NCBI RefSeq assembly: GCF_002995495.1 | Contig: NZ_PVZV01000009.1 | Coordinates: 291,416 to 355,415, forward strand | Direction: 5' to 3' | Origin: Actinocorallia populi | GTDB lineage: Bacteria > Actinomycetota > Actinomycetes > Streptosporangiales > Streptosporangiaceae | DNA length: 64,000 nt | The notes under the pieces: model-generated | Databases searched by the model: none | Told to the model about the DNA's origin: nothing | The model's input: only the letters and a program-made list of their open reading frames with translations | Made by a program: the position numbers and the translations under genes | In this document: in pieces, positions 55,037 through 62,973 of the stretch | How positions within the stretch are numbered: position 1 is the stretch's first letter | Layout: each line of letters starts with the position of its first letter

Positions 55037-56236
55037 ATGAGACGCGTCTCCGAACATCTGTCTGAGATCCTCTCCCGGCTCACGCCGCTGACCCCGGTGC
55101 GGCTGCCCCTTCTGGAGGCGGCCGGAACGGTACTCGCGGAACCGGTCACCGCACCCGTGGACCTCCCCCCGTTCGACAACTCGGCGATGGACGGCTACGC
55201 CGTCCGCGCCGCGGACCTCGGGGCCCTGCCCGCCGTACTGCCCGTCACGGGCGACGTCGCGGCGGGCGACCTCGGACGGGCCGAGATTCCCCCCGGCCGG
55301 GCCGTCCGCATCATGACCGGCGCGCCGCTGCCCCCCGGGGCCGACACCGTGATCCCCGTCGAATGGACGGACGGGGGCGCGGAGGTCGTCCGGATCACCA
55401 GGGGCGCGCCGGAAGGCAACTACATCCGCCGGGCGGGGGAGGACGTGCGCGCAGGCGCGGTGGTCCTCCCCGCCGGCACCCGGCTGGGCGCCGCCCAACT
55501 CGGCATGGCCGCCGCGGTCGGCTACCCGGATCTGCCGGTGCGGCCCCGGCCGCGGGTGGCCGTGCTCTCCACCGGCGACGAGCTGCGCGACCCGGGCGAC
55601 ACCCTGGAACACGGCCAGATCTGGGACTCCAACAGCTTCATGTTGGCCACCGCCGTCCGTGAAGCGGGCGGAGAGCCGCTCCGGCAGTCCTTCCTGGGCG
55701 ACGACCCGAAGACCGTTCGGGAAGCCCTCCAGGAGGAATTGGCGCACGCGGACGCCATCATCACCACCGGCGGCGTCTCCATGGGCGTGTACGACGTGGT
55801 GAAGGCGGCCTTCTCCGGCGGCGGAGAAGTCGACTTCCACAAGGTCGCGATGCGACCGGGCAAACCCCAGGGCTTCGGCCTCCTGGACGGGCGGTGCCCG
55901 ATCTTCACCCTCCCCGGCAACCCCGTGAGCGCGTACGTGTCGTTCCAGGTATTCGTCCTGCCGGCCCTGCGCTACTTGCAGGGACTCGAACCAGAGGGCC
56001 TTCCGAGCGTGACGGCACGCTGCGCGAGCACTCTCACGTCGCCTTCCGGACTCCAGCACTACCTGCGAGCCGAGCTGACGTTCACCGACGACGCCTACAC
56101 CGTGCGTCCCGCGTCCGCGCAGGGCTCCCACCAGATGGCCGCCCTCGCCGGGGCGAACGGGCTGATCGTCATCCCGCCGGACGTGACGGAGGTGCCGGAG
56201 GGGGCGTTCGTCGAAGTCCTTAGGCTGCCTTCGTGA
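55037..56236 (+). CDS. glp: Glp, gephyrin-like molybdotransferase (MoeA family)
   Basis: The 399-aa protein has the MoeA domain layout: domain I/II (PVTAPVDLPPFDNSAMDGYAVRA, RIMTGAPLPPGADTVIPVEW), the MogA-like domain III (RVAVLSTGDELRDPGD, ADAIITTGGVSMGVYD, VAMRPGKPQGFG, FTLPGNPVSAYVSF) and domain IV. MoeA inserts Mo into molybdopterin. In actinobacteria the copy in this galU-rimJ-sepX neighbourhood corresponds to Glp, reported in Corynebacterium to link the divisome through the membrane receptor GlpR. Its stop overlaps the moaC GTG. Both roles are possible here, as moaC and mog follow. Confidence 0.93.
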   Translation: MRRVSEHLSEILSRLTPLTPVRLPLLEAAGTVLAEPVTAPVDLPPFDNSAMDGYAVRAADLGALPAVLPVTGDVAAGDLGRAEIPPGRAVRIMTGAPLPPGADTVIPVEWTDGGAEVVRITRGAPEGNYIRRAGEDVRAGAVVLPAGTRLGAAQLGMAAAVGYPDLPVRPRPRVAVLSTGDELRDPGDTLEHGQIWDSNSFMLATAVREAGGEPLRQSFLGDDPKTVREALQEELAHADAIITTGGVSMGVYDVVKAAFSGGGEVDFHKVAMRPGKPQGFGLLDGRCPIFTLPGNPVSAYVSFQVFVLPALRYLQGLEPEGLPSVTARCASTLTSPSGLQHYLRAELTFTDDAYTVRPASAQGSHQMAALAGANGLIVIPPDVTEVPEGAFVEVLRLPS

Positions 56237-56712
56237 AGTTCTCGCATCTGGATGAGTCCGGCGCGGCACGGATGGTCGACGTGTCCGCCAAAGAAATCAC
56301 CGCCCGTACGGCCACCGCGCGCGGCTTCGTCCGCCTCAGTACCGAGTGCGTCACGGCCCTGCGCGACGGCACGGTACCCAAGGGGGACGCGCTCGCCGTC
56401 GCGCGGATCGCCGGGATCATGGGCGCCAAGAAGACCCCCGACCTTGTGCCGATGTGCCATCCGATCGCCCTGCACGGGGTGAAGGTGGAGCTGACCGTCG
56501 TCGACGGCGGCGTCGAGATCACGGCCACCACCAAGACCGCCGACCGCACCGGCATCGAGATGGAGGCGCTCACCTCGGTCACCGTGGCGGCACTGGCACT
56601 GATCGATATGGTCAAAGCCGTCGACCCCGCGGCTGTCATCACCGATGTACGGGTAGTAGAGAAGACCGGTGGCAAGACCGGAAACTGGACCCGTCCCGGG
56701 GAGGACACATGA
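56233..56712 (+). CDS. moaC: Cyclic pyranopterin monophosphate synthase
   Basis: The 159-aa protein has MoaC motifs FSHLDESGAARMVDVSAKE, ARIAGIMGAKKTPDLVPMCHPIAL (active-site Lys/His region), ATTKTADRTGIEMEALTSVTVAALALIDMVKA and GGKTGNW. It forms cyclic pyranopterin monophosphate, the first dedicated step of molybdopterin synthesis. The GTG start overlaps the glp stop (GTGA) and its stop overlaps the mog ATG (ATGA), so three genes are coupled in translation. The radical-SAM partner MoaA is not in the window. Confidence 0.96.
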   Translation: MKFSHLDESGAARMVDVSAKEITARTATARGFVRLSTECVTALRDGTVPKGDALAVARIAGIMGAKKTPDLVPMCHPIALHGVKVELTVVDGGVEITATTKTADRTGIEMEALTSVTVAALALIDMVKAVDPAAVITDVRVVEKTGGKTGNWTRPGEDT

Positions 56713-57197
56713 GCATGCGCGCCCTGGCGGTGACCGTCTCTACCAGGGCCGCGAGCGGCGTCTATGAGGACCGTTCGGGGCCGGTACTGGCCGAGTTGCT
56801 GCGCGAATGGGGCTGCCAGGTGGACGGCCCCCGCGTCGTCCCCGACGGCGAGGCCGTCCTGGACGTCCTGCGGGAGGCCGTGGCGGAGGGCTACGACATC
56901 GTCGTGACGTCCGGAGGCACCGGCCTGACGCCGACCGACCGCACACCCGAGATGACGCGCCAGGTGATAGACCGCGAGGTGCCGGGCATCGCCGAGGCCA
57001 TCCGGGGCGTCGGGACGGTGAAGACGGCGATCCTCTCCCGCGGCCTGGCGGGACTCGCCGGAGACACCCTGATCGTCAACCTCCCCGGCTCCACCGGGGG
57101 AGTGCGCGACGGCATCTCCATCCTCGGACCGGTGCTGGAACACGCCGTCTCACAGATACGCGGCGGCGACCATCCTCGCGTTCCGGATGGCGTGTAA
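56709..57197 (+). CDS. mog: Molybdopterin adenylyltransferase-type protein, MoaB/Mog family
   Basis: The 162-aa protein has the MoCF_biosynth fold with the VTVSTRAASGVYEDRSGPVL start, the signature VTSGGTGLTPTDRTPEMTRQV and late LIVNLPGSTGGVRDGI. It adenylates molybdopterin before Mo insertion. ATG 56709 overlaps the moaC stop and GGGGAGGACAC precedes it. The frame is open far upstream but only as an antisense-free shadow of moaC. It completes a glp-moaC-mog molybdopterin block. Confidence 0.93.
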   Translation: MSMRALAVTVSTRAASGVYEDRSGPVLAELLREWGCQVDGPRVVPDGEAVLDVLREAVAEGYDIVVTSGGTGLTPTDRTPEMTRQVIDREVPGIAEAIRGVGTVKTAILSRGLAGLAGDTLIVNLPGSTGGVRDGISILGPVLEHAVSQIRGGDHPRVPDGV

Positions 57198-57232
57198 GGG
57201 TTCTGTCAGGCAATCATGGAGACGTGGAACGC

Positions 57233-57838
57233 ATGAGAGGGTGGCCGGTCACCCTGAACGAGGGACCGGTCGGTCTTCGCCCCATCCGGATGCGGGACTC
57301 CGCCATCTGGCGTGACGTCCGCGTCCGCAACGCCGAATGGCTGCGCCCATGGGAACCGACGAATCCCGAGACGCCATTGTTCCGCACCGGTCTGGGCCCG
57401 TACGTCAGCATGGTGCACACCATGCGGAAAGAGGCCCGCAACGGCATGGCGCTGCCGTGGGTCGTCACCTACGACGGCCAATTCGTCGGCCAGCTGACCA
57501 TCGGAGCCATCGTCTGGGGCTCGGCACGCAGCGCGCAGCTCGGTTACTGGATCGACCGCGACTACGCCGGCCGGGGTGTGACCCCCACCGCAGTCGCCCT
57601 CGCCGTCGACCACTGCTTCTTCAACGTCGGCCTCCACCGCGTGGAGGCGTCCATCCGTCCCGAGAACACCGCGTCCCGGCGCGTGGTGGAGAAGCTGGGC
57701 TTCCGCGACGAGGGCACACGACGCCGTCACCTGCACATAGACGGCGCCTGGCGCGACCACATCTGCTACGCCCTCACGGCCGAGGACGTCCCAGACGGCC
57801 TTCGCGCCCGCTGGCGCGCCCGTAGCGCCCGCCACTGA
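57233..57838 (+). CDS. rimJ: GNAT-family N-acetyltransferase, RimJ-like
   Basis: The 201-aa protein is a GNAT_3 acetyltransferase. The acceptor part is VGLRPIRMRDSAIWRDVRVRNAEWLRPWEPT, and the acetyl-CoA site is QLGYWIDRDYAGRGVTPTAVALAVDHCF. The late motif HRVEASIRPENTASRRVVEKLGFRDEG is typical of RimJ/RimL enzymes that acetylate protein N termini. Starts at GTG 57224 and ATG 57233 are both possible; GGAG at 57218 fits the latter. Its position between mog and sepX is conserved in actinobacteria, hinting at a link to the division module, but the target is unknown. Confidence 0.88.
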   Translation: MRGWPVTLNEGPVGLRPIRMRDSAIWRDVRVRNAEWLRPWEPTNPETPLFRTGLGPYVSMVHTMRKEARNGMALPWVVTYDGQFVGQLTIGAIVWGSARSAQLGYWIDRDYAGRGVTPTAVALAVDHCFFNVGLHRVEASIRPENTASRRVVEKLGFRDEGTRRRHLHIDGAWRDHICYALTAEDVPDGLRARWRARSARH

Positions 57839-58042
57839 CATCTAACCCCCCGACCCGTTTAATGATCAAGAAAACTTCCCCCAACAACGGGTCATAGCCA
57901 CAGAGATCTCACGACACACCGCCCCGTATGCTCGTCAAGCGCAGACAGTGGGTCCTACCGTGCGGGACGTGAGCATGTATTCGTCCCGGAGCCATCCCGC
58001 TCCCGAACGTGCTCGCGACCGGCCGACGCGGGAGGGACGTAA

Positions 58043-58645
58043 GTGAGCAGCACCCTCCTGTATCTGGCGATAGTCGCCGTATGGGCCGTCGTCCTGGTGC
58101 CCATGTGGCTCCGCCGCGAGCCCGAGAACCCCGCCTCGACCGGCCTCAACCGCCTCATCCCCCGCCGCCAGACCACCGAGGAGGAGGACGACTTCGACGA
58201 CTCCGCCACCGAGGACCTCACCCCCGACACCGAGGACCTCGGCACCCCCGCCCGCGCCGACTTCCCCCCGCCGCTGACCTCCCCCCGCCCCGCCACCTCC
58301 ATCCGCCGCGCCGCCATCATCGCCCGCCGCCGCCGCAGGACCGCCGCCCTCATCCTCCTGACCTTCACGGCCCTCCTCACCGCCGCCCTGTCCGCCGCCC
58401 CCTGGTGGATCACCCTCCCCCCCTTCGCCCTCCTCCTGGGCCACCTCACCCTCCTGCGCACCGCCACCAAGATCGACCAGTCCCGCCGCCAGGAGGCCCT
58501 CACCGCCCGCCGAGCGGCCGCCGACCTCGAGCCCACCCTCGAAGAAGACCCCCTCCCCACCGCCGAGATCATCACCTTCACCCCGTCCCCCGAGGTCTTC
58601 GACCAGTACGCCGACCCCGACACCCCCCGGGCCGTCGGCGACTGA
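58043..58645 (+). CDS. sepX: SepX/GlpR-type divisome membrane protein
   Basis: The 200-aa protein has an N-terminal membrane helix (LLYLAIVAVWAVVLVPMWLRR) and an acidic disordered linker (TTEEEDDFDDSATEDLTPDTED). A helical hairpin follows (RTAALILLTFTALLTAALSAAPWWITLPPFALLLGHLTLL), then a charged C-terminal tail. The PMWLRR start, acidic linker and location downstream of glp and rimJ identify the actinobacterial SepX (Streptomyces) / GlpR (Corynebacterium) protein. That protein acts in cell division and, in Corynebacterium, serves as membrane receptor for Glp. The GTG start follows GGGAGGGACGTAA. The identification rests on synteny plus topology. Confidence 0.82.
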   Translation: MSSTLLYLAIVAVWAVVLVPMWLRREPENPASTGLNRLIPRRQTTEEEDDFDDSATEDLTPDTEDLGTPARADFPPPLTSPRPATSIRRAAIIARRRRRTAALILLTFTALLTAALSAAPWWITLPPFALLLGHLTLLRTATKIDQSRRQEALTARRAAADLEPTLEEDPLPTAEIITFTPSPEVFDQYADPDTPRAVGD

Positions 58646-58700
58646 CCGACCCGCCCTGCACGAACACCCCCCAAAGTTTGCTAAGGTTGACCCGTTCCTC

Positions 58701-58774
58701 GGGGATGTAGCGCAGTCCGGTAGCGCACTTCGTTCGCATCGAAGGGGTCAGGGGTTCGAATCCCCTCATCTCCA
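58701..58774 (+). tRNA. tRNA-Ala (anticodon CGC)
   Basis: The cloverleaf has acceptor stem GGGGATG/CATCTCC with the G3-U70 wobble pair, the alanine identity element, and discriminator A. The D arm is GCGCAGTCCGGTAGCGC, the anticodon arm is CTTCG-TTCGCAT-CGAAG with CGC at 34-36, and the T arm is GGGGTTCGAATCCCC. CCA is not encoded. A TAAGGT box at 58682-58687 fits a -10. A terminator follows. Confidence 0.96.
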
Positions 58775-58784
58775 CCCAGGACAG

Positions 58785-58816
58785 GGGCCGGTTCCGTTCG
58801 CGGGACCGGCCCTTTT
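58785..58816 (+). terminator. Terminator of tRNA-Ala
   Basis: GGGCCGGTTCC pairs with GGGACCGGCCC through 11 bp with one G-U pair and a 6-nt loop, followed by TTTT. Confidence 0.88.
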
Positions 58817-59093
58817 GTCGTCTGTGGCCGGCGGGGGTCCCTTGTTCGGCTGCCGCCTCTCGCAGGCTCGGCCCCTCGCTACGCTCGGTCTGTGTCCACC
58901 GGGGCTCTGCCCCGGACCCCGGGCGAGGGGCTGCGCCCCTCCCGCACCCCGCCGTCCGAGCCCTCTCCTCTGCTCCGTCCAGGAGCGTTGGATCGTGCTC
59001 CGTCCAGGAACGTCGGGTCGCTTCGGCGGGGCTCCGAGCCTGGCGGCTCGTACGCTCCGCCTTCGTCCCGTCGGCGCCGGATCGTTCTTGGTC
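58817..59093. repeat. Non-coding REP-like GC hairpins and a 25-bp direct repeat
   Basis: No gene is seen. Short hairpins such as CCGGGG-N5-CCCCGG (near 58898) and GAGGGG-N4-CCCCTC (near 58925) are of the kind dispersed through actinomycete genomes. GCTCCGTCCAGGA occurs at 58972 and 58997, a 25-bp period. The stretch marks the boundary between the core locus and the accessory region. Confidence 0.5.
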
Positions 59094-59582
59094 TCAGTCC
59101 CCGTCGGCCTCTTCGCAGGCGCAGCTGTCGTGCAGCCTCCACCGCATCACCGTGCGATCGGCGTACTGCTCGATTTCCACTTCACCATCGCAGAGCCCGA
59201 CCACCACGGCCAACCCACGGCCCGTCTCCTCCAGCTGCTCGATGACCGGGACCTCGAGCACTCCCGGCGCAGGAAGCCGCACTCGAGCCGTGGGGGCGGC
59301 ATGATGCACCAGCATCCCCGTCACTCGCCCCCACACATGCGTCACGACCACGCTCACCTGCCCGCCGCCACCGTGCTCGGCGCAGTTCGCGAGCAACTCC
59401 GACAGCACTGTCACGCAGTCATCCCGCAGCAGGCACGCGGGCGAGAACACTTCCCGTAGCCACGCTCGCGCTGCTCGCACCTGCACCAGTTCGGCGGCGA
59501 ACGCCTGCTCAAAGCGCCAGCCCTCCTGCCACGCCGGTGAAGCAGCCTCGCTTTCCCGCTGCGCCGTCCCGTCACCACTCAT
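59094..59582 (-). CDS. RsbW-like ATP-binding regulatory protein (HATPase_c)
   Basis: The 162-aa protein is a lone GHKL ATPase domain: an N-box-like LSELLANCAEHGGG, a weak glycine box around EQLEETGRGLAVVVGLCDG and a C-terminal ADRTVMRWRL strand. Such proteins act as anti-sigma kinases or, next to XRE/DUF397 genes, form the AbaA/WhiJ-like regulatory clusters typical of actinomycetes. It is divergent from the XRE gene at 59733, consistent with that association. The Cys/Asp/Glu-rich end (DSCACEEADGD) is unusual. No sigma factor gene is nearby. Confidence 0.85.
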   Translation of the reverse strand: MSGDGTAQRESEAASPAWQEGWRFEQAFAAELVQVRAARAWLREVFSPACLLRDDCVTVLSELLANCAEHGGGGQVSVVVTHVWGRVTGMLVHHAAPTARVRLPAPGVLEVPVIEQLEETGRGLAVVVGLCDGEVEIEQYADRTVMRWRLHDSCACEEADGD

Positions 59583-59670
59583 CCGATCCCCCGTCAGTGG
59601 AGCGATTCCCGTGCATGCAGTGGCCGCTTGCTGACAGAGTGCTACCGGCCATGCGGATGCAGACTAGATT

Positions 59671-59698
59671 GCATCTTGCAGATTGGCCAGCAAGATGC
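59671..59698. promoter_or_regulatory. Inverted repeat GCATCTTGC-N10-GCAAGATGC
   Basis: Perfect 9-bp arms, 35 bp before the XRE ATG in the divergent ATPase/XRE promoter region. TAGATT overlaps the left flank as a possible -10. It is a likely operator for the XRE protein. Confidence 0.55.
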
Positions 59699-59732
59699 AG
59701 AGATAGGAAGCACTCAGACTCGGAGGCCCCTC

Positions 59733-60590
59733 ATGCCCCCACGCTCCAGCCCCACCGCCCGACGCCGCCGCCTGGCCAACGCCCTGCGTCAACTCCGCGA
59801 GGAGCACGGCCTGAGCTGCGCTGAACTCGGCAGGAGACTCGGCTGGTCAGAAGCCAAGGTCAGCCGTATCGAGACCGCACGAGTAGGAGTGAAAGCCGAC
59901 GACCTCGACAGGCTCCTGGAGCACTTCCACGTGCCGGAGGACCTCAAGGAAAAACTGACGCTTCTGCGCAGGCAGGCCGGCCACCGGGGCTGGTGGCACT
60001 CCTACACCGACGCCTTCCCCAACTGGTTCCACAACTACGTCGGTCTCGAAGACGGAGCCCGCTCGCTGATCACCTACCAGAACCAGCTCGTCCACGGCCT
60101 CCTGCAGACCGACGACTACGCGAACGCCGTGATCCGGGCCCACCAACCGGCCATAGGCCCCGAGGAAATCGACCGCCAACTGACGGCCAGAGCCACCCGC
60201 CGAGCGACCCTCACCCGCACGGACCCCCTGCTCTACTGGGCGATCCTGGACGAAGCAGCCCTTCGCCGGACCGTCGGCTCAACAGACATCATGCGAGCGC
60301 AACTCACCCACCTGCGCCAGATGGCCGCCCTGCCGAACGTCACCTTGCAGGTCCTCCCGCTCGACGCCGGCGCCCATGCCTCCATGGGCACCTCGTTCAA
60401 CATCATGAAGTTCCCCGACGCCGGAGACCCCGACATCGTCTACATCGAAGACCTCACCACAAGCCAATATCTCGAAGAGCCGCACGATATAGAGCGGTAT
60501 ACGGTGGTAATCGACCATCTACGTGCATCGGCCCTGTCTCCCGAGGCTTCGGACTCCTTCATCACCCGTCTCGCCGATGACATGGCCTAG
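59733..60590 (+). CDS. XRE-family regulator with DUF5753 domain (WhiJ-like)
   Basis: The 285-aa protein has a helix-turn-helix at about residues 10-62 (LANALRQLREEHGLSCAELGRRLGWSEAKVSRIE) and DUF5753 from about 95 (WFHNYVGLEDGARSLITYQNQLVHGLLQTDDYANAVI) to the end. ATG 59733 matches the usual start. It is divergent from an RsbW-like ATPase and followed after 27 bp by DUF397, the standard WhiJ-type triad. XRE-DUF397 pairs are thought to regulate development or behave like toxin-antitoxin pairs. A 9-bp-arm inverted repeat in its promoter is a likely autoregulatory operator. Confidence 0.92.
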   Translation: MPPRSSPTARRRRLANALRQLREEHGLSCAELGRRLGWSEAKVSRIETARVGVKADDLDRLLEHFHVPEDLKEKLTLLRRQAGHRGWWHSYTDAFPNWFHNYVGLEDGARSLITYQNQLVHGLLQTDDYANAVIRAHQPAIGPEEIDRQLTARATRRATLTRTDPLLYWAILDEAALRRTVGSTDIMRAQLTHLRQMAALPNVTLQVLPLDAGAHASMGTSFNIMKFPDAGDPDIVYIEDLTTSQYLEEPHDIERYTVVIDHLRASALSPEASDSFITRLADDMA

Positions 60591-60617
60591 CCCCGCACGA
60601 GAAGGAGAAGGCCAGCC

Positions 60618-60833
60618 ATGCTCGCTCCCGACCCCCCGTCTCCGTCCACCTGGCGCAAGAGCACCCACAGCAACGGAGCCGGCGGGGACTGCATCGAAGT
60701 AGCCCGCACACGCCAGCTCATCGCCCTCAGGGACAGCAAGTCCCCGAACATCCCATATCTCACTTTCAGTCCGAAGCTGTGGAAAACCTTCCTTGCCAAC
60801 GTGAAACAGGGAAGGCACGACGTCGACCGCTGA
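60618..60833 (+). CDS. DUF397 small protein
   Basis: The 71-aa protein has the DUF397 pattern: STWRKSTHSNGAGGDCIEVA, then IALRDSKSPNIPYLTFSPKLWKTFLANVK. The ATG is preceded by GAAGGAGAAGG. It follows the XRE gene and is almost certainly its partner, perhaps an antagonist or effector bound by the DUF5753 domain. No biochemical function is established for the family. Confidence 0.93.
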   Translation: MLAPDPPSPSTWRKSTHSNGAGGDCIEVARTRQLIALRDSKSPNIPYLTFSPKLWKTFLANVKQGRHDVDR

Positions 60834-61069
60834 CCGAAGCGTTCCAGGTGGCCAGCCTCAACGGTTCACCCACCGACCCGGCTGCCCAAGGCTCCTGACG
60901 CTGAGTGGATCAACAAGCGACGAGTGCGTACTGGCCTGAAGACGGCTCTCGCAGGCTCCGGAACAGGCCATTCAGTGGTCTGCCGTGCCCGTAGGCCGGT
61001 ATGAATATCAGGCCACAGGCGAGAGCGTCGGTGGCCGTCAACTTCTGTCACACCTTGACGGGGGAGTTC

Positions 61070-61327
61070 ATGGTTGTGCGGTTGCGTCATGTGGGAACCG
61101 ATCCCACGAGTACGAACAACGGATCGCCGACGTTGTGGATCGACGAAGAGCGGCGCAGGCTGGTCGCTCAGGGCTGGATCGCGGGGGAGGAGACCCGTGC
61201 CGCCTGCCGGGAGACGGGCCCGATACCTGTTCATGAGCAGGTGGTGGAGCTTCCGGAGTCGATGATGCCGTTCCTGGCGGAGGTCGTGGATGAGTGGCGC
61301 AGGCGTGGAACCCTCGGCGGAAGTTGA
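61070..61327 (+). CDS. Small protein of unknown function (85 aa) upstream of DUF6879
   Basis: The frame encodes MVVRLRHVGTDPTSTNNGSPTLWIDEERRRLVAQGWIAGEE and ends in VVELPESMMPFLAEVVDEWRRR. It is a compact, soluble, mixed alpha/beta-looking protein. ATG 61070 follows GGGGGAG. An in-frame ATG at 61001 would add a less plausible leader. It overlaps the DUF6879 gene by 38 bp, so the two are surely co-expressed. I recall similar small ORFs beside DUF6879 genes in other actinomycetes, but no function. Confidence 0.72.
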   Translation: MVVRLRHVGTDPTSTNNGSPTLWIDEERRRLVAQGWIAGEETRAACRETGPIPVHEQVVELPESMMPFLAEVVDEWRRRGTLGGS

Positions 61328-61841
61328 GTTCGTCGCATACTCCTCGGAGTTCGACCGGGCTCTGTCGGAGTGTGTGAGGTCGTGCGTCCACTGGGAATGC
61401 CGGGACGTCTACACCCCGACGGATCCGGCGTTCCTGCGCTGGAAGGCCGGGGTGAAGCCCGATCCGCTCGTCGACTACGCGGACTGGATCGAACAGGTCG
61501 GAACGGCAACGGCCCGGGGCGTCGAGGTCCGTCGGCTGCGGGTGGTGAGCGAGCCGGTCACCGAATACGTGAGGTTCGAGCACTTCGTCACCGCGATGAA
61601 CCTTGCCGCCGGGGAACAGGTCCGCTGGCTCTCCAGGAGTCGTGCGGCCGGTCTGCTTCTGCCCGTGGTGGAGGGGTGGGTGTTCGATGACGATGTCATC
61701 GTGCTGAACCATTTCGCCGGCGAAGGCGATTGGCTGGGAGAGGAACGCCTGGAGGATGCGGCGATGGCCTCTGTCTACCGCGAGGCCTTCGAGACGGCCT
61801 GGGACAGGGGAATCCCGCACGACCGGTATGAGATCCAATAA
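61290..61841 (+). CDS. DUF6879-family protein
   Basis: The 183-aa protein has the family hallmarks FDRALSECVRSCVHWECRDVY, DYADWIEQVGTATARGVEVRRLRVVSEPVTEYVRFEH, AAGEQVRWLSRSRAAG, PVVEGWVFDDDVIVLNHFAGEGDWLG and a short C-terminal helix. It is cytoplasmic and of unknown activity. The family typically sits next to XRE/DUF5753 regulators, as here, where an XRE gene follows after 20 bp. ATG 61290 lies within the end of the previous frame. Confidence 0.88.
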   Translation: MSGAGVEPSAEVEFVAYSSEFDRALSECVRSCVHWECRDVYTPTDPAFLRWKAGVKPDPLVDYADWIEQVGTATARGVEVRRLRVVSEPVTEYVRFEHFVTAMNLAAGEQVRWLSRSRAAGLLLPVVEGWVFDDDVIVLNHFAGEGDWLGEERLEDAAMASVYREAFETAWDRGIPHDRYEIQ

Positions 61842-61861
61842 GGCGCGGATACGTTCTCTTC

Positions 61862-62716
61862 ATGGCGGCTTCTTCCTCTTCCTCGGCTCAGGCCGCCCGT
61901 GAAGCCCTGGCCCGGCGCCTGCGCGGAATTCGGGAGGACGCCGGGTTCCGGACGGCTTCGGCGTTCGCAGCGGCGGCCGGCTGGGACCGCACGCGCGTCT
62001 CGCACATCGAGCGTGCCGCCCGATGGCCGTCCGCCGACGACCTGAGGACCTGGGGGCGACTGTGCGGCCTGGGACAACCGGAGACCGAGGAGCTGGTCGA
62101 GCAACTCCGGTCAGCACAATCCCTGTGGAATGAGTGGCGCGAGGTCGAGAAGGCCGGGCTTGGCAAGGTCGCACGAGGCATGCTGCCGCTGTACGAACGC
62201 ACTCGGCAGTTTCGCGCCTACTCCTCATGGCTGCTGCCGGGCATGGTGCAGACCCCGGCGTACACCCGCGCGATTCTTACCGCGATCCAACGCCGCCGCG
62301 GTCTGTTCGACGATGTGGAAGCCGCCTTGACGGCGAGGGCGGAGAGGACCCGGCTACTGCGCCATGGCGGAAAGACCTTCGCCTTCCTCATCGAGGAGCC
62401 CGTGCTCCGCTCCGGCCTCGGAGGCCCCGAGGCGATGGCGGCGCAACTCGCGCACCTGAGCAAGATCGCCGCTCTGCCGGCGGTGTCGCTGGGCATCGTC
62501 CGAGCCGGACCGAGCCGGGACAGTGCCTGGCCGGTGGAAGACTTCTGGATCTTCGACTCCACACTGGTCGCAGTCGAACTGGTCTCCGGCTACCTGAACA
62601 TCACCTCCACCAGGGAGATCGCCATGTACTCCCAGGTCTTCTCCGAGCTGACCGAGCAAGCGGTCTTCGGTGAGAAAGCCCACCGGCTGATCGATTCCAT
62701 CCGTTTGGAGCTGTGA
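61862..62716 (+). CDS. XRE-family regulator with DUF5753-like domain
   Basis: The 284-aa protein has a helix-turn-helix at about residues 12-65 (ALARRLRGIREDAGFRTASAFAAAAGWDRTRVSHIE). A DUF5753-like effector region follows (LYERTRQFRAYSSWLLPGMVQTPAYTRAILTAIQ, FAFLIEEPVLRSGLGGPEAM, FSELTEQAVFGEKA). It differs clearly from the two other XRE proteins in the window, with its insert EWREVEKAGLGKVARGM before the effector domain. It is co-directional with DUF6879, 20 bp downstream, which suggests an operon whose product controls it. Confidence 0.9.
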   Translation: MAASSSSSAQAAREALARRLRGIREDAGFRTASAFAAAAGWDRTRVSHIERAARWPSADDLRTWGRLCGLGQPETEELVEQLRSAQSLWNEWREVEKAGLGKVARGMLPLYERTRQFRAYSSWLLPGMVQTPAYTRAILTAIQRRRGLFDDVEAALTARAERTRLLRHGGKTFAFLIEEPVLRSGLGGPEAMAAQLAHLSKIAALPAVSLGIVRAGPSRDSAWPVEDFWIFDSTLVAVELVSGYLNITSTREIAMYSQVFSELTEQAVFGEKAHRLIDSIRLEL

Positions 62717-62823
62717 CGCCACACCTGGTCACATCCCTTCTCGCAACCGGAGAGGTCGCTTCAGGATCGGGCCAGGAGCAGCGCGGAGCAGCCGCCTGCA
62801 AAGGCTCTTCAAGGAGGAGCCGC

Positions 62824-62973
62824 ATGAACGTCACCGAAAGCACCCGCCGGGAGGCGATCAGCGTCGAGTTGCCCGAGGCGTTCGACGCACGATGGAACCG
62901 CATCCCCGGCATCGCGGTGGACGGCCACCGGGTCACCGTCGACCCGGAGAAGTACTTCTTCAACAGGATCTAG
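62824..62973 (+). CDS. Putative 49-aa peptide of unknown function
   Basis: ATG 62824 follows an excellent AAGGAGGAGCCGC ribosome-binding site. The product reads MNVTESTRREAISVELPEAF, then ARWNRIPGIAVDGHRVTVDP and EKYFFNRI. It is soluble, with alternating beta-like segments and an aromatic C terminus. The stop is fused to a 17-bp perfect hairpin. No modifying enzyme is nearby, so a RiPP precursor is not supported. The strong ribosome-binding site and terminator make a real small gene likely. Confidence 0.6.
   Translation: MNVTESTRREAISVELPEAFDARWNRIPGIAVDGHRVTVDPEKYFFNRI

Noticed and set aside
57955..58674. Minus-strand 239-aa frame opposite sepX
   Set aside because: Ser/Arg-rich shadow of a membrane protein with consistent synteny.
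62824..62973. RiPP precursor
   Set aside because: No lanthionine synthase, cyclodehydratase, radical SAM or protease gene is nearby and the core lacks Cys/Ser/Thr enrichment.
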